From Membranipora membranacea (taxonomy: Eukaryota > Bryozoa > Gymnolaemata > Cheilostomatida > Membraniporidae): a DNA stretch of 64,000 nt. Below, in pieces: positions 15,201 to 26,249 of this stretch (positions are counted from its first letter, which is position 1; the number at the start of each line of letters is the position of its first letter). Where the stretch lies: NCBI GenBank assembly GCA_914767715.1, contig OU612066.1, forward strand, positions 37,234,283-37,298,282. The letters run 5' to 3'. The translations under genes were made by a program, and so were the position numbers. The notes under the pieces were generated by a model, which was given only the letters and a program-made list of their open reading frames with translations, had not been told where the DNA came from and did not search any database.

Positions 15201-17763
15201 TTTTCTAAAATGTTATTGTTTTCTCAAATGCCTGCTGCGCATGATTTTGGGAAGCCTATATTGACTTTAAACAACCATGGTTGTCAAGACAGTCTAGATT
15301 TAGCTCAATAAATACACAGGTTAGATCTGTTAGGTAAGGCAGTACACCCCAGCTCATTTAGCTCATAGTCTCGTAATCAAGTTGCTGCTAATACGATTCT
15401 AATTATTTCAGTCGTCTGGATTTCACATTGAGTACTTGGCAAAGGTGCCTGAAGTCAAGGATACACAACGTAAGCAGTCTCTATTATTCCATATGTGCGC
15501 CTCTATCAATGACTTCTACCCAGTGAGCACTGATCTCTACTCAGAGTTTGGAGCTCTGGCCAGGTGTTCTAGGGTGAGTTGTAGTTGTAATTATGATCTC
15601 TTTTGGTAGGTTCTGTTACGCATAGAGCAGCATTAGAGAAATTTAACTGGTTCACCGTTGTAAGTCTCTCCTACAACCATATACACATTACATGGTTATG
15701 TGCCTGTCCGGGTCAGATAAGTAAATGTATCAGCGATACTTGATTTGTGATACTGTCAGCAATCCCATAAAAGGTTGTCTGCTCTTCAATCGTAGGGATA
15801 CAACTCCATATCTATCAATCTTATTTTGGTACACAGATAGATTTTGAGGAGCTGAAGGATAAGCTGAAGAGGTTAGAGGTCGACTGTCAGCAGGCTATGG
15901 ATAATCTCAGGAAGATAATAAAACATGAGAGCTTCAGTACTCAGAATCTGAGGAAGAACATCACAAACCTTCTGATAGACTGTGCTGAGAGAATCTGTGT
16001 ACTCAAAACTATACATCAACGTGTGATCAGCAGGTCAGTAAAACTATACATCAGCGCGTGATCAGCAGGTCAGTCCTCAAAACTAAACATCAGCGTGTGA
16101 TCAGCAGGTCAGTAAAACTATACATCAGCGTGTGATCAGCAGGTCAGTAAAACTATACATCAGCGTGTGATCAGCAGGTCAGTAAAACTATGCATCAGCA
16201 TGTGATCAGCAGGTCAGTCAGGGATGCTCAATGCTCATCATCTAGTCAGAAAATTAAAAAGTGTAGCCTCCTGACAGAATAAGGATGGAGTTTTTACAAA
16301 TGTATATCATTTATATCACATGATATGAAAACTACCCAGTTTTAGCAGCATCGAGCTAACATATTTACATTTAGTGGTATTTTATTTTAAAAAAGGAAAA
16401 ATTGTTTTGAGCCCCTCTTGTTTGGCAGTCGAGTATCAACTACGCTTAGTTTGAAATGTGACATCAATTATCAGATTGAAAAGCAGCACCATAAAATATA
16501 CTAATTAATTATTGTGATTAGGTACCATAAGCTGTTGTTATATCTGGGGATACCGACTGGGGGCTGTAGAGATCTCAAGGCTCAGACATTCTGTAAGACA
16601 CTGGCAGAGTTTGCTCTCGAGTATAAAATAACGAGAGAGAAGATAATCCTACAGGAGGCCATCATGGCTAAGAAGGAAAAACAAAGACAACAACAGGTTA
16701 AAAAGAAAATCACTGTAGATGTGAGTATTCTGAATTCTGTTACTTCTTTATCCATCAGGGTTATGGTATTGGGTCAGGTAACTGTCTTCCCGCTAAACTT
16801 CAATTTCATCATTACTTAGAGCAGCTTTTTCTAATACAATAAAAAAACAAAATATCTCTGAATGATCATACTGTGGTCTGAGCTATGATTTTTTTGTTTA
16901 GAAGTTGACCATAAGGCTCAAAAATTTAAATGTCTAACGGCTACAATATAATACCATGGCAGAAGTACTGGAGGCTGTATCAAAATTAATCTAATCATTG
17001 TGATCCAAGAAATGTGAATGTAAGTATAAAAATCCTTGATTGGCATATGACCTTCACCTTTCATTGAACTTCTAGACTAAGAATATGCGTAAGAGTGTCA
17101 ATGAAGTACGGCAGGCAGAGGATCAGCTGCACAACCTCCTCAAAGATGGCTACTCATCTGATTCGTCGCTCAAGAGTACTGGTGGAAAGAGTAAAAAGCG
17201 TATGAGTGTCGGTATGTGATCAAGTTATATATGACATCTATTCCTAAAGTGAACGGAAAATTATTATAGCAGAAAAGCATACCAGTATGACATAAAATAA
17301 CAATCGATATCTCCTTGCTGAGACAAGCTTCTGCTCATGTAAAGCTAAACGTAGATATCTGTGTTTATGGGCTTCGTGATTGTACTCAATGTGTAAGGGT
17401 TTTACCAAACAATATTATCCTTACAGTATCATGGTGGTATTTGCTCACCTTATCGTCAACTAATCATGACTTGGCTTGGCTTGGCTCAAATTCAATGATA
17501 AAATGGGTGAGTCAGTACAATGACTTAGTCTTCACAAGTGAAGCTGTAACTATAACTTAGGTGTGTCCTCCTTACAGATCAGTCACTGATGAAGAGTTTT
17601 AAAGGCAGCAGTAATGGTAAGAAGTCTGACGCTCCCGTCGCTAGTAAAGGTCGGCCTAAGGATGACTTTGAGTCAGCATTAGACTCTGTAGCCTCAGGAC
17701 CTGCCAGACCTCGACAGAGAAATGACAGGCTAAGGCGATCATTCAACGACCTCCGCAGATCAT
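286..17763 (+). CDS. FHOD: FHOD-type formin, 5' end outside window
   Basis: Formin that would nucleate and bundle actin in the cytoplasm. Phase-consistent exons: 286-417, 836-971, 1490-1626, 1902-2063, 2339-5567, 5725-6172, 6479-6614, 6841-6908, 7220-7325, 7517-7611, 7828-7939, 8328-8419, 8549-8736, 9386-9447, 9967-9984, 10621-10654, 10803-10917, 11242-11525, 11864-12221, 12384-12515, 12926-12934, 13431-13586, 14217-14402, 14519-14638, 15412-15573, 15837-16033, 16522-16720, 17076-17211, 17578-17763; about 2,460 codons. Order: disordered Ser/acidic region; a 3.2-kb exon ending in Glu/Arg/Gln-rich coiled coil (4640-5340); FH3 armadillo region (about 6000-8736, e.g. SLKYIFQEEPDFVAEF); FH1 polyproline (11980-12130); FH2 (12170-16720, with LDSKRSNAINIGL and LPPPRTIK); basic DAD-like tail (RLRRSFNDLRRS, exon 17578). 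FHOD rather than Diaphanous is favoured by the FH3 sequence and the motif INDIDFTDLDDEDD before FH1. No GTPase-binding domain was recognised. The start codon lies upstream. Confidence 0.93.
409..537 (+). repeat. 18-bp minisatellite carrying a splice donor
   Basis: About seven copies of an 18-bp unit, CGCCTCTGTAAGTATATA and variants. The first copy contains the end of the FHOD exon 286-417 and its donor. GT donors recur every 18 bp at 418, 436, 454, 472, 490 and 508 (GTAAGT, GTAAGT, GTTAGT, GTAAGT, GTATGT, GTAAGT). The last copy has lost the GT. Confidence 0.9.
9234..9380 (+). repeat. Three-copy 46-50-bp tandem repeat next to an acceptor
   Basis: Three copies of a unit containing GACTACTAG, GTACTGTATACC and TTACCTCTAGTGTTC stand directly before the FHOD acceptor at 9384-9385. 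Each copy ends in a CCTCTAG acceptor-like string, but the real exon follows the longer pyrimidine tract TTCTTTTTTTCAG. Confidence 0.8.
13890..13933. repeat. 28-bp perfect palindrome between 8-bp direct repeats
   Basis: The bases 13898-13925 form a perfect 28-bp palindrome (half-site CATAGAGTTATTAT) in an FH2 intron of the formin gene. It is bounded by GGTAAAGT on both sides (13890-13897 and 13926-13933). The arrangement resembles a minimal inverted-repeat element with its target duplication. Confidence 0.6.
16014..16215 (+). repeat. 35-bp minisatellite carrying a splice donor
   Basis: Six copies of an exon end plus donor. The first is the true end of the FHOD exon 15837-16033. Each copy has GTGATCAGCAG|GTCAGT or a close variant, then AAACTATACATCAGC. 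Donors fall at 16034, 16069, 16108, 16143, 16178 and 16213. Spacing is 35 bp except one interval of 39 bp, which has four extra bases. Confidence 0.92.
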
Positions 17764-18673
17764 GTGAGTTCGATATTGTATATTTATGCTTTCATAGAAT
17801 CGGTGGTATGTTGTGTCGGGCTACATGCTGTCAAAACTGTCAATAAAATACTCTACAAATTACTAACATTGAGTTCATCCTCATCATGTGTTATCGTTTT
17901 AGTTAAATTATTATCCCTCAGCCGAACCAGGTGAATTTTCAAGATTAAAACTGTTCTCTTTCATATTAATTTTTATATGTTCAAGAAAAAATGTTACTAT
18001 TGACCATCTTCATAGACAGCATAGTCATTGTTGACAACCTAGCCCATGTTCCAATAATGCAGTGAAAACGTTCATCCATATTTCACATCAACATGCAAAA
18101 AACTCTTGCTCGGTCACATTCGACTATGTTCAGATTGTTCATTATTTATCCAGTCCTCAGCTTACCAAACAAATTTCATCCCTTTAAACATGGAAATGTG
18201 ACTACTAAAAGCTGTTTAGCACATTGATGAAGTTGTATTACCATTTTTTCAGCTTTACCCGCATTGAAACTAGTTTATTCTCGTCCAAAGCAGGTTTTTT
18301 TTAATCACGTTTAAAATAATCAACTGAAATTTATATGCTTGTTTGAACAGAATCCAATTGATCAAACAAATTTAAGGCTTGACCTAACTTGATTCAATGA
18401 TATTTATTTTATATACCATGTAATTGGTAATTTGGTTTAATAAGGACGAGAATGAAGGAGGTGAGTGAAGAAGAGGATAAGTCTTATCCTGAGAGATATT
18501 CAGTCGATGATCAACAGGAAGTGGCGCAGGTAGCGCAGGTAGAGATGAAGAGTGCGTCTATGACATGTACATTGAGTGATCGGAGAAAGATTGAACAAGC
18601 ATTAGCTAATAAAGTTCTCAACATATCTCCAACATTCAAACTACATCAACATGGTACAGGCACTCCGCCATAG
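17764..18673 (+). other. Unresolved 3' end of the FHOD gene
   Basis: The last secure exon ends at 17763 in phase 1. Joining it to the acceptor at 18443-18444 makes a TGA stop across the junction (T + GA), which would end the protein just after the DAD-like RRS. An open frame at 18452-18673 (72 residues, Glu/Ser-rich, ending HGTGTPP) looks coding, but I found no acceptor that enters it from phase 1. A 9-nt candidate exon (17922-17930) and a 41-nt candidate exon (18253-18293) both have plausible borders and give other short tails. The sequence alone does not decide between these. Confidence 0.45.
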
Positions 18674-18727
18674 TGAATATCAAACTACTGTGCAGAAGGT
18701 TCAAAAAGACATAGTGAATGTCATTAA

Positions 18728-18733
18728 AATAAA
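18728..18733 (+). promoter_or_regulatory. Poly(A) signal of the FHOD gene
   Basis: AATAAA lies 55 bp after the stop of the candidate last exon ending at 18673. It is the first canonical signal downstream of that exon. Another AATAAA at 17842 lies in the preceding intron and could serve a shorter transcript. Confidence 0.5.
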
Positions 18734-20555
18734 CTATGACTCCAAGTTCTAGTGGTCAACAGCTGATGGGTCAAAATTGATATAAGAACATCAGACCAAA
18801 ACTTGTTTAATGCTCAGAGTCAAACTATAACGGTAACCACCGATCTATTTCATTAATTTCCCAGATGTATTGTGGCTCTCATTTTTCTCAGCACAATACG
18901 CGACGCTGAGGTAACACTTTTTTCTCAGGCTTTAAACTGATGGTTTTTGTGAATTTCAAAGTCATGCAAAATTGTTATTTCCCATTAAGTAGAATTGATG
19001 AAGCCTATGTTTCGGGTTGATATTCAGAGCCATTTAGTTTTCCCAGTCTCAATTAGATTTCCCAGTCTCTCGTTTGATGACACTTGAGTTACTCCTGGTA
19101 CGCAGGGCTTTTATCAACTCATTATTTGCATTTTCTGTGATATCATTTTGTGCCAGTCGCATAATTTTCTCTGGTGAAATATTTATTTTTATTGAATTAC
19201 ACAGTCAATAACACAACACAAATATATAGAGTAACATGGCCCTGGCCCTGAGAATGGCTTCAAAAAGGATTGACAAAAATCCTCATTCTACCACAAGTGA
19301 TGCAGAATACTTTGTTTGAGTTTTAGCACTCGGCCTTCTTCATCAATCTATATGCAGCAGACAGAAATACAGATAAGAGCGATTGGGGGGGGGGGGGGAT
19401 TAGAATGCATTTTAATAATGATTTAGTAAGTATTTTGAAAGTAAATATATGGGAGATTGGGAAAACATAACCATAAAGCCATACAATATATATATTTTCA
19501 TATATATATTCCAATATATATATTCTCATATATGTATACATATAAAAAAGTAATATATGAATAATGTATAACGCATTCTAATATATAACATTTAATAATA
19601 TATGATACTATATACCAACTGTATTGAAACTACTGCTAAGGTAGAGAAATTGAATCCTCAATATTGAATTCGGCTTTCCGCAGCCCAGCATCAGAAACAA
19701 TAACTAATACCAGTCTTCATCGAATTAAAAAGATACCCTCCATTCAGGCACATCCTAAACTCTGTCTGAAATGCCTCGGAGGGTGTCTGGATGATATGTC
19801 TGAATTGCCTCGGAAGGTGTATTGATGCTATGTCTGAATTGCCTCGGAAGGTGTATTGATGCTATGTCTGAATTGCCTCGGAAGGTGTATTGATGCTATG
19901 TCTGAATTGCCTCGGAGGGTGTATTGATGCTATGTCTGAATTGCCTCGGAAGGTGTATTGATGCTATGTCTGAATTGCCTCGGAAGGTGTATTGATGCTA
20001 TGTCTGAATTGCCTCGGAGGGTGTATTGTTGCTATGTCTGGATTGCCTCGGAAGGTGTCTTTGTGTTATGTCTGGATTGCCTTGGAGGGTGTGTTGATGC
20101 TATGCTAGCAATAAGACAGTATTGCAGCGCATTTCATTAAAAGTATAAACTATACCTATTTAAACCTTAATCTTAGTGATATTATTTTCCAAATCATATT
20201 ACCTACATTTCAAGGACAGGCAGGGTGAACTGCCAGTGAATTGAAGAGATTCATAAGCATACTAATAGAATGAGATGGGTGACATGATTCCTTTTCTTAA
20301 ATAAAACAATCAAATAATGACATTATTTTACGTAACAACCCCTATGCTTATGTTTTGAGTTGAGGCCAGCATATAGCAAGTCAGTGAGCAGCGTCATTCT
20401 ACTATCAACTTTTTAAATTTTTCTTTCACGAGTTTTCAGCTCTTCGGACAAAGGCCGACATTTTTGCTGGAGTTTTACATCCCACAAACATTAAAATATA
20501 ATATTCACATAAATGTTATATAATATGTATGTTTACGCTTTTCTATCTACATACG
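18734..20555. other. Intergenic spacer, AT-rich, no gene seen
   Basis: Between the FHOD poly(A) signal and the next gene I see no coding exon. It holds a run of 14 G (19385-19398), an AT-rich tract of TATATA-type repeats (about 19480-19610) and the 34-bp minisatellite annotated separately. Confidence 0.6.
19772..20101 (+). repeat. 34-bp minisatellite, about ten copies
   Basis: Unit GTCTGAATTGCCTCGGAAGG followed by TGTATTGATGCTAT, repeated head to tail with few substitutions (AAGG/AGGG and GAATT/GGATT). A short open frame running through it is a by-product of the repeat. Confidence 0.92.
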
Positions 20556-20561
20556 TTTATT
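20556..20561 (-). promoter_or_regulatory. Poly(A) signal of the two-exon minus-strand gene
   Basis: TTTATT on the plus strand reads AATAAA on the minus strand, 143 bp after the stop codon at 20704. Confidence 0.5.
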
Positions 20562-20703
20562 TACATGAATTCCGAGGAGTAGATATTTAATGCAATAAAT
20601 ATAATTCATACATTCATAAAACATCATTGAGAGAATAATATGTCTACATACAATGATGGTATAGCAATACAGGATCAGTATTGGTGGCTCACTATAAAGA
20701 GTC

Positions 20704-21549
20704 TTACTCTTGAGATGTTGACCTGAAACAATTCACACATTTTGTTTTATTCACACTCCTGGTACTTGTTAGGTCATCCAGAAGTTGTTGATAGTTATTA
20801 TCTCTTTTCATAGAGTTTACTATCTCAGATGCCTTTTCCTTTGTCTTTGCATAGACTACGATATCCTCATTCTCCACCAAACAACAGGAACTACTAGACC
20901 TCAAAGTTCCCTCTCCTGTATCACTAGGTGAGGGAGTCATCTCGACCCTGTTGTAATTTTCTTCATCGTCTTAAAATGAAAGAATTTATCATCAATTTCT
21001 GTTGTAACAGCCAGGAACAAGTCACTTATCAAAAGTTATGGTACTTGATCACCAAGTTAAAGTGAACCCTTAATTTCAAAACAAGTTTCAGTTCACATTT
21101 CTTCATCAACAAGATCAAGGATGTAATTATAAGCTTTTTGCTGTGATAAAATGTCAATTTAATAAAGCATAGTAGTTATATAGCCTTGACTGAACCAGCT
21201 AGGTGAATTATAAGCATCTGTCTATAATGCGTAGGTGGATATATAACAACACAAAGCACACTACACGCTCACCTTCACCGACACAATGGTTGTTGTTGTG
21301 GTGCTGACTACATTTACATTTAATCACAAGAGGCAGCTCCATGTAATCTGTCATACTAGATGTGACAGATCGAGGGGTGGAAACTAAAGATTTACTAGAC
21401 GACTCTGATGTTTGACTTGATTCCTCGGCTTGCAGACTTGAGGCAGTTCTCCAGCTGATAGAATCACCTTGTCCTTTCTCACAGTGATCATCATTAAAAA
21501 GCGGTTGCTTATCAATCTTCAAATAATCATCTCTATGGGCCATTGCCAT
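20704..21549 (-). CDS. Unrecognised two-exon protein, 180 residues
   Basis: Two minus-strand exons, 21549-21273 and 20969-20704, join in frame: donor GAAG|GTGAGC, acceptor TTTTAAG|ACGATG, phase 1, and the frame stays open to the stop. I chose the ATG at 21549 for its context (A at -3, G at +4); no upstream ATG was found in frame. The product is hydrophilic and rich in Ser/Thr (SSQTSESSSKSLVSTPRSV). It has a His/Asn/Cys cluster (CKCSQHHNNNHC) and a C-terminal part with ENEDIVVYAKTKEKASEIV and CVNC. No signal peptide or membrane segment is visible. I do not recognise the family and assign no function. An additional 5' exon is possible. Confidence 0.6.
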
Positions 21550-23290
21550 TGTCTTACTCAAAATCTTGATTTAGATGCAATTGAGTATATCTCTAATATG
21601 TTTGACGTTATGTTTAGCACACAGGGTAACTTAAAGTGTATTGTGACAGCGCTGTGTAGGTCACAGATGGGATGGAATAATAGTACTGTTAGCTGCAGAG
21701 ATATCAATCAGAGTTGTCCTTTCTACTGGAGGCGGGTGACAACTCCAATTAGTAAGGAATACATCTAGATGTGAATTTTTCAAGCTAAACAAATTTGAGC
21801 ACTCAAGAATTTGTTTTTCTGTTTAGGATTGTCTGAATATCAGTCTCAGGAGTTAACATCAATGAGTCATAGACAGGAAAGAGGAATAATTCTATTTAGA
21901 CGCATAGCACATAATAACGTCTCCTGTGAGCTATGATAAGTCTGGATTACTGAAATTCCTTGTTTACACACATCAATCAGTCTTAGAGAATTATACCTGC
22001 AGAAATTGTTCTAAGATCACATGTTTTTAAAATTCTATCCGGATGTTATCATGTCTAACAGGAAATAAATGTGCTGGTCAAACATTTTTGGGTTACATGC
22101 TCTTTGAGAGAGTGCGGAAACAGAATACCTACTTATAGTAAGCACCAATGATGAATGAATACCACTGACCAGTTGAGGACGCTGTGATGTACAGAGGCGA
22201 CAGTATTAGATATCTCCTGAGGTAGAGGGTTGTTCTGTTTACTCAATCTCATGAGATCTTTCTGACACTCACATATAACAAATGATACGTACTCCAGCTA
22301 CCAACCAACAGTCTCGTCGCAGTTCATGTTAATCTTCATAACCATAATCAGTCTATGGTTGATCTTACCAATTACATCTCACAGTCCAATAGAATTGCCT
22401 TAGGGAACTGGTAGAATGACTGCTAATTTCATCCTATAAAAGTCGAGGACACAAGGCGGTCAGGGTTGGCCAGACAGACGTTCTGACAAATTCTACTGTA
22501 AACAGCTGCAAGCCAACATAACAGTGGGAGGGTGGGATATACCCACCCTACCTACAACCAGTAGGGGGGAAATATATCAAGTCACCCCTAAGAGAGTTGG
22601 CAAACAGTCAGCAGCAATCACCATTGGTTGATTTAAAGGTTTAACATCTTGCTTTTTGCTAGGTGTATAATCTTATTTTTCAAATTTATCGCAACAAAAA
22701 ATGTGGCATCTTGGTGCCAATCAATACCTTGATTGGGTTATGCGATCTGATGCCATGAGTGGTGATCTAACATAGTGTTATGTTGGATATACATAGCATT
22801 GTCATGTGGCTACTTTTTTTATATTTGTTTTACCCCCAAAACAAAAAAGTAGCCGTGTGACATGGCTATTGGCACACTATGTTAAACATTGCTTGCCGAA
22901 AATACTCTTATAGGCACCTAATATAATTTTTTATAGTTCAACAGATAACCCGCCCTCCTCCTCGACAACAGCATAGCCTTATTATTGTGGCTTCCAGTTT
23001 GAACATTCAATAGTGAATTATTCCATTCAATGTCCAATAGTCGTCGTCCTGTTGATCACACATAAATACTCCTTAATATACTACATATCATACAAAAGGA
23101 GCACACATAAAATTTCCCTGCATCTTACCTGAGCCTTGGATCTGTGATTCCGTGAAATTTTCTCATCACTTTTTGAGAAGATACAAGATATTCATTCCCA
23201 CCTACTTTATTCAAAAGTGGCCAAATGTGAGAATGGTACACTGTACTCTTTATGGTGTGTAATATGATGGCTTATGATAATCCAGATCCA
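21550..23290. other. Intergenic spacer with one short hairpin element
   Basis: No coding exon recognised. A CCAAT box (22384-22388) and a TATAAAAG (22435-22442) are promoter-like on the plus strand, but no gene follows. The foldback repeat at 22768-22886 is annotated separately. Confidence 0.5.
22768..22886. mobile_element. Short foldback (MITE-like) element
   Basis: Inner arms GTCATGTGGCTACTTTTTT (22801 on) and AAAAAAGTAGCCGTGTGAC (to 22861) pair across a 35-bp loop. Outer arms TAACATAGTGT and ACACTATGTTA also pair. No convincing target duplication was found. The arm core GTCACACGGC is shared with the hairpin at 24908-24983. Confidence 0.55.
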
Positions 23291-23299
23291 TATATTAAC
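23291..23299 (+). repeat. Left 9-bp target-site duplication of the MULE
   Basis: TATATTAAC, identical to 31789-31797 and directly abutting the outer end of the left terminal repeat. Confidence 0.85.
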
Positions 23300-23655
23300 G
23301 GTATCCGGTCATTATCCCAATGTCATTTTCCCACCAAGCCATTTTCCCACCTCCCGTTATCCCACCAAGCCAAAATCCCATCAAGCCATATTCCCACTGA
23401 GTCATTTTCCCACCAGAACATTTTCCCACCAGAACACTTTCCCACCAGAACACTTTCCCACCAGGACGATTTCTCACTGATCCATTTTCTCACCAGGTAG
23501 TTTTCCCACCAATCTGATTTCCCAACATGACATTTTCTCACCAAGCTGTTTTCCCACCTAGACAAATTCCCACAGCGCCATTTTCCCACCTGGATGTTTT
23601 CCCACCGATCTATTTTTCCATCCGGATCCGTTTTCCCACTTGCAATTTTCCCACT
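23300..23655 (+). repeat. Left terminal repeat: 16-bp minisatellite
   Basis: About 22 units of TTTTCCCACC plus six variable bases (often AAGCCA, AGAACA or TGGATG). The outermost 60 bp match the reverse complement of the right end closely, including the shared stretches CCCAATGTCATTTTCCCACC and AAGCCATTTTCCCACCTCC. Open frames across it are repeat by-products. Confidence 0.9.
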
Positions 23656-26249
23656 TTTGCATGTTTCAAATGATCGCTGGTAGCTTCTTTCTGTTGTTGT
23701 TGTTGTTTGTTTCTGTTCTTTCTGCTGTTTTTCAGGCATTAAAACTGTTAGGTTAAAGTGATGTTAAAGTCTAGTCATAAAAGTTTTGTTGTTCCTTTTT
23801 GTTCTAGAATAGAGTCCCAATGTCTACGATGGTTATCATTGGTGTTGAAAATGCATTTCAAGGTTTTGAAAATGACTTGAACAGTTTTCTCATGATTTTT
23901 CACAACTTGGCTCTTTTACGATGCCTTGTAATAATGCATAGTTGTGTTCACCTAAGGAACTTTTGTCAGATTTATGAAGGCGCTTGTTTGTGAACAAAAG
24001 ATGCACACACCAGCATATGATATGTTCAAATTCTTGGGTGCATGACCTGATATGCCAATTTGTATTTTTAACAAGAATTTTATCTCAAATGAATATTTTT
24101 GCTTTGGAATCTTTTTGGGGATTGGATGAAATTATTAAACTTATTGGTTTTCAGTCAAATCGCTAAAGTCTTCTGAAGTGCCGAGGAGGGGCAGCATAGC
24201 TATCTCCCACCTTCAAAAATTTTCGCGATATCTATATCAAAGTATGAATTTCTATGCATGCGGGACATGAACACCGGTTCCCACTCACTTCTCACACTGC
24301 ATGTTGTTTAATTGAATAAATATAGCATGGTGATGTATGAAATGCTTTGAAGAAATCAAGATCAAGACATCCGCATGTAATCAGCCTGATGTTGAAACTG
24401 TCATGAGGCTGGTCAATTATATTGTTTTATTGCATCTTTAGTAAGTCGTTTTGATACCAAAATGGCCTAATAAATGTAAAATGAAATTTGCTTGTGGGAA
24501 ACAGGTTTTTTGTTATTAACTTAATATAGTATATTAATAATTGCTGTAATAATACGAAGAATGTTTTCCATCAGGAGTCAAAAACATGATGAAGAAAGAA
24601 CATAATTGTAAGTACCGAAAGTGAAAATGAATTAATTGTGAATGTCAGTGATATTTTGAGCCAGTTATTGCTCAAAAGAGGAAAAACATTGTTTTTATCT
24701 TAACTTGTGTTGCAGTTTGTTATAGTCGGTGGGAATGAGATTTGCTAGAGGTGTTTACGCGCAATTAAGTAAAAAAGGATCTAGAAAAGAGAAATCAATG
24801 ATGAGATGACCTGCGTTTGCTGAGAACAGATGCATGGGTCATTTCTCAAGTTTATTACCCTAAATAAGATTAAACAGAAAATACCTTATAAGTTGAATGA
24901 CACCAGCCTTGTCACGGGTACAAGGGTTTAAGTTTTTTATTGGTTCAAACCAAAAAAACCTAAACCCGTGGCCGTGTGACAAGCTAGAACAACATTAGTA
25001 TATCATCAGCAAATTATAACATGGTTTAACAGAACTTATATGCTCTTTGAATTCCATAGCAAGAATTGAGAGGATTGGACCATCTATTCATTTGTACTTG
25101 AAATTCATTCATAAACAGGTACCATGGTTGCAAAAGCAATTAATTAATTCATTGAGAACTGTTATGCCTGTTGGTTCGGCATAATTAGTACTTGTGGTTG
25201 TTTTCCCCCCCCCCCCCGGCATTGATTATGCTGCCACAATCAAGTTATTTTTAATTTGCTTTAATTATAAACTTTTAGAAAACCTCAATAAATAAATAAA
25301 TAAATAAAAAATGAGACCTTTGACAATTTTCTCTACATATTGAACAGAACTGAAGTCGCCTGCCCTTGAGAACCAAAATTAGTATTCTATTAAAATGACA
25401 AAAATTAAGATATCATTGAAATTAAAACAGAGTTGTCATTTTTTTACAATGGCAGGCTTTAATCATGACAATATGCTAGAAAGTAACCAAGGTGGCAGAA
25501 AATATTATCTCAATGGTTACTCTTATATTAAAAAAAAACTACTGCCACATCAGTGTACTGGAGCTGCAGTGAGAAGGGAAAGTGGAAATGCACTGGAACA
25601 CTGAAAACATCAGTGGACCTTGAGATGCCAGTGGTAAGTCTGCTTTGATTGATTAAAATAATCTTCTTGGATCAACTATTGAAGAAATTTTTTGTAGGTT
25701 CTGTAAGACATGTGCCAATACAGCGCCTACCACACGTGACACCACACACCTACATGACCCGCCAGCACCTGTTTGTCAATGCCCCTCCAGAACAGCATAA
25801 AATTCTGTAATTAAAGGTTAAAAAATTAAAGCTCACACACACGATCCCGATGAGCGACAATACCATGCAACCAAGGCTAGAATGTCAGTAAAACAAAAGG
25901 CTATAGACACAAGGGATAAACCAGCAGCAATCACACTGGATGTATTGACGACAATTCCAGGTGAAGCAAAGGAAGTAAATATAATATAAATGTAACCATC
26001 CAATATCCAGCCATGAAGGTTTGGTGAAGAAAATTACCCAGTCATAGCAGAAGGATGGGGGGGGGTTCTATGAAGTGCTTTCTGAAAATCTAAAATGTTG
26101 GCTTAAATAATCCCTTTAAAAAAGATACAGCTTGGTTTCTAAAACAGAACTTCCTCAGTCTTGTTCTGTGTGGGTAATATAAAGCATCTTGAGGGGTATT
26201 TGTCTAAAGTCATAGGTGGATTGTTTAGATGATGATCATCAGAAGGTAT
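23656..26249. other. MULE interior without recognised gene
   Basis: No coding exon recognised. It contains a run of 13 C (25205-25217), an AATA microsatellite (about 25286-25308) and the hairpin at 24908-24983. Confidence 0.5.
24908..24983. mobile_element. Short foldback element inside the MULE
   Basis: Arms CTTGTCACGGG...GGGTTTAAGTTTTTT and AAAAAAACCTAAACCC...GTGTGACAAG pair across a short loop. The terminal string CTTGTCAC plus CGGC resembles the arms of the hairpin at 22768-22886. No target duplication found. Confidence 0.55.

Noticed and set aside
19958-20140. Cys-rich 60-residue frame
   Set aside because: It is a reading of the 34-bp minisatellite.
22384-22442. CCAAT and TATAAAAG as a promoter
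   Set aside because: No plus-strand gene follows within 5 kb and the nearest gene is on the minus strand.
23300-23655. Regularly spaced repeats suggesting a CRISPR array
   Set aside because: The 16-bp unit has no unique spacers, the host is a eukaryote, and an inverted copy lies at the other end of a transposon.
23252-23739. Open frames rich in His/Phe/Pro or Gly/Trp/Glu across the arrays
   Set aside because: They exist in several frames and both strands because the repeat lacks stops; the same happens at 31431-31845.
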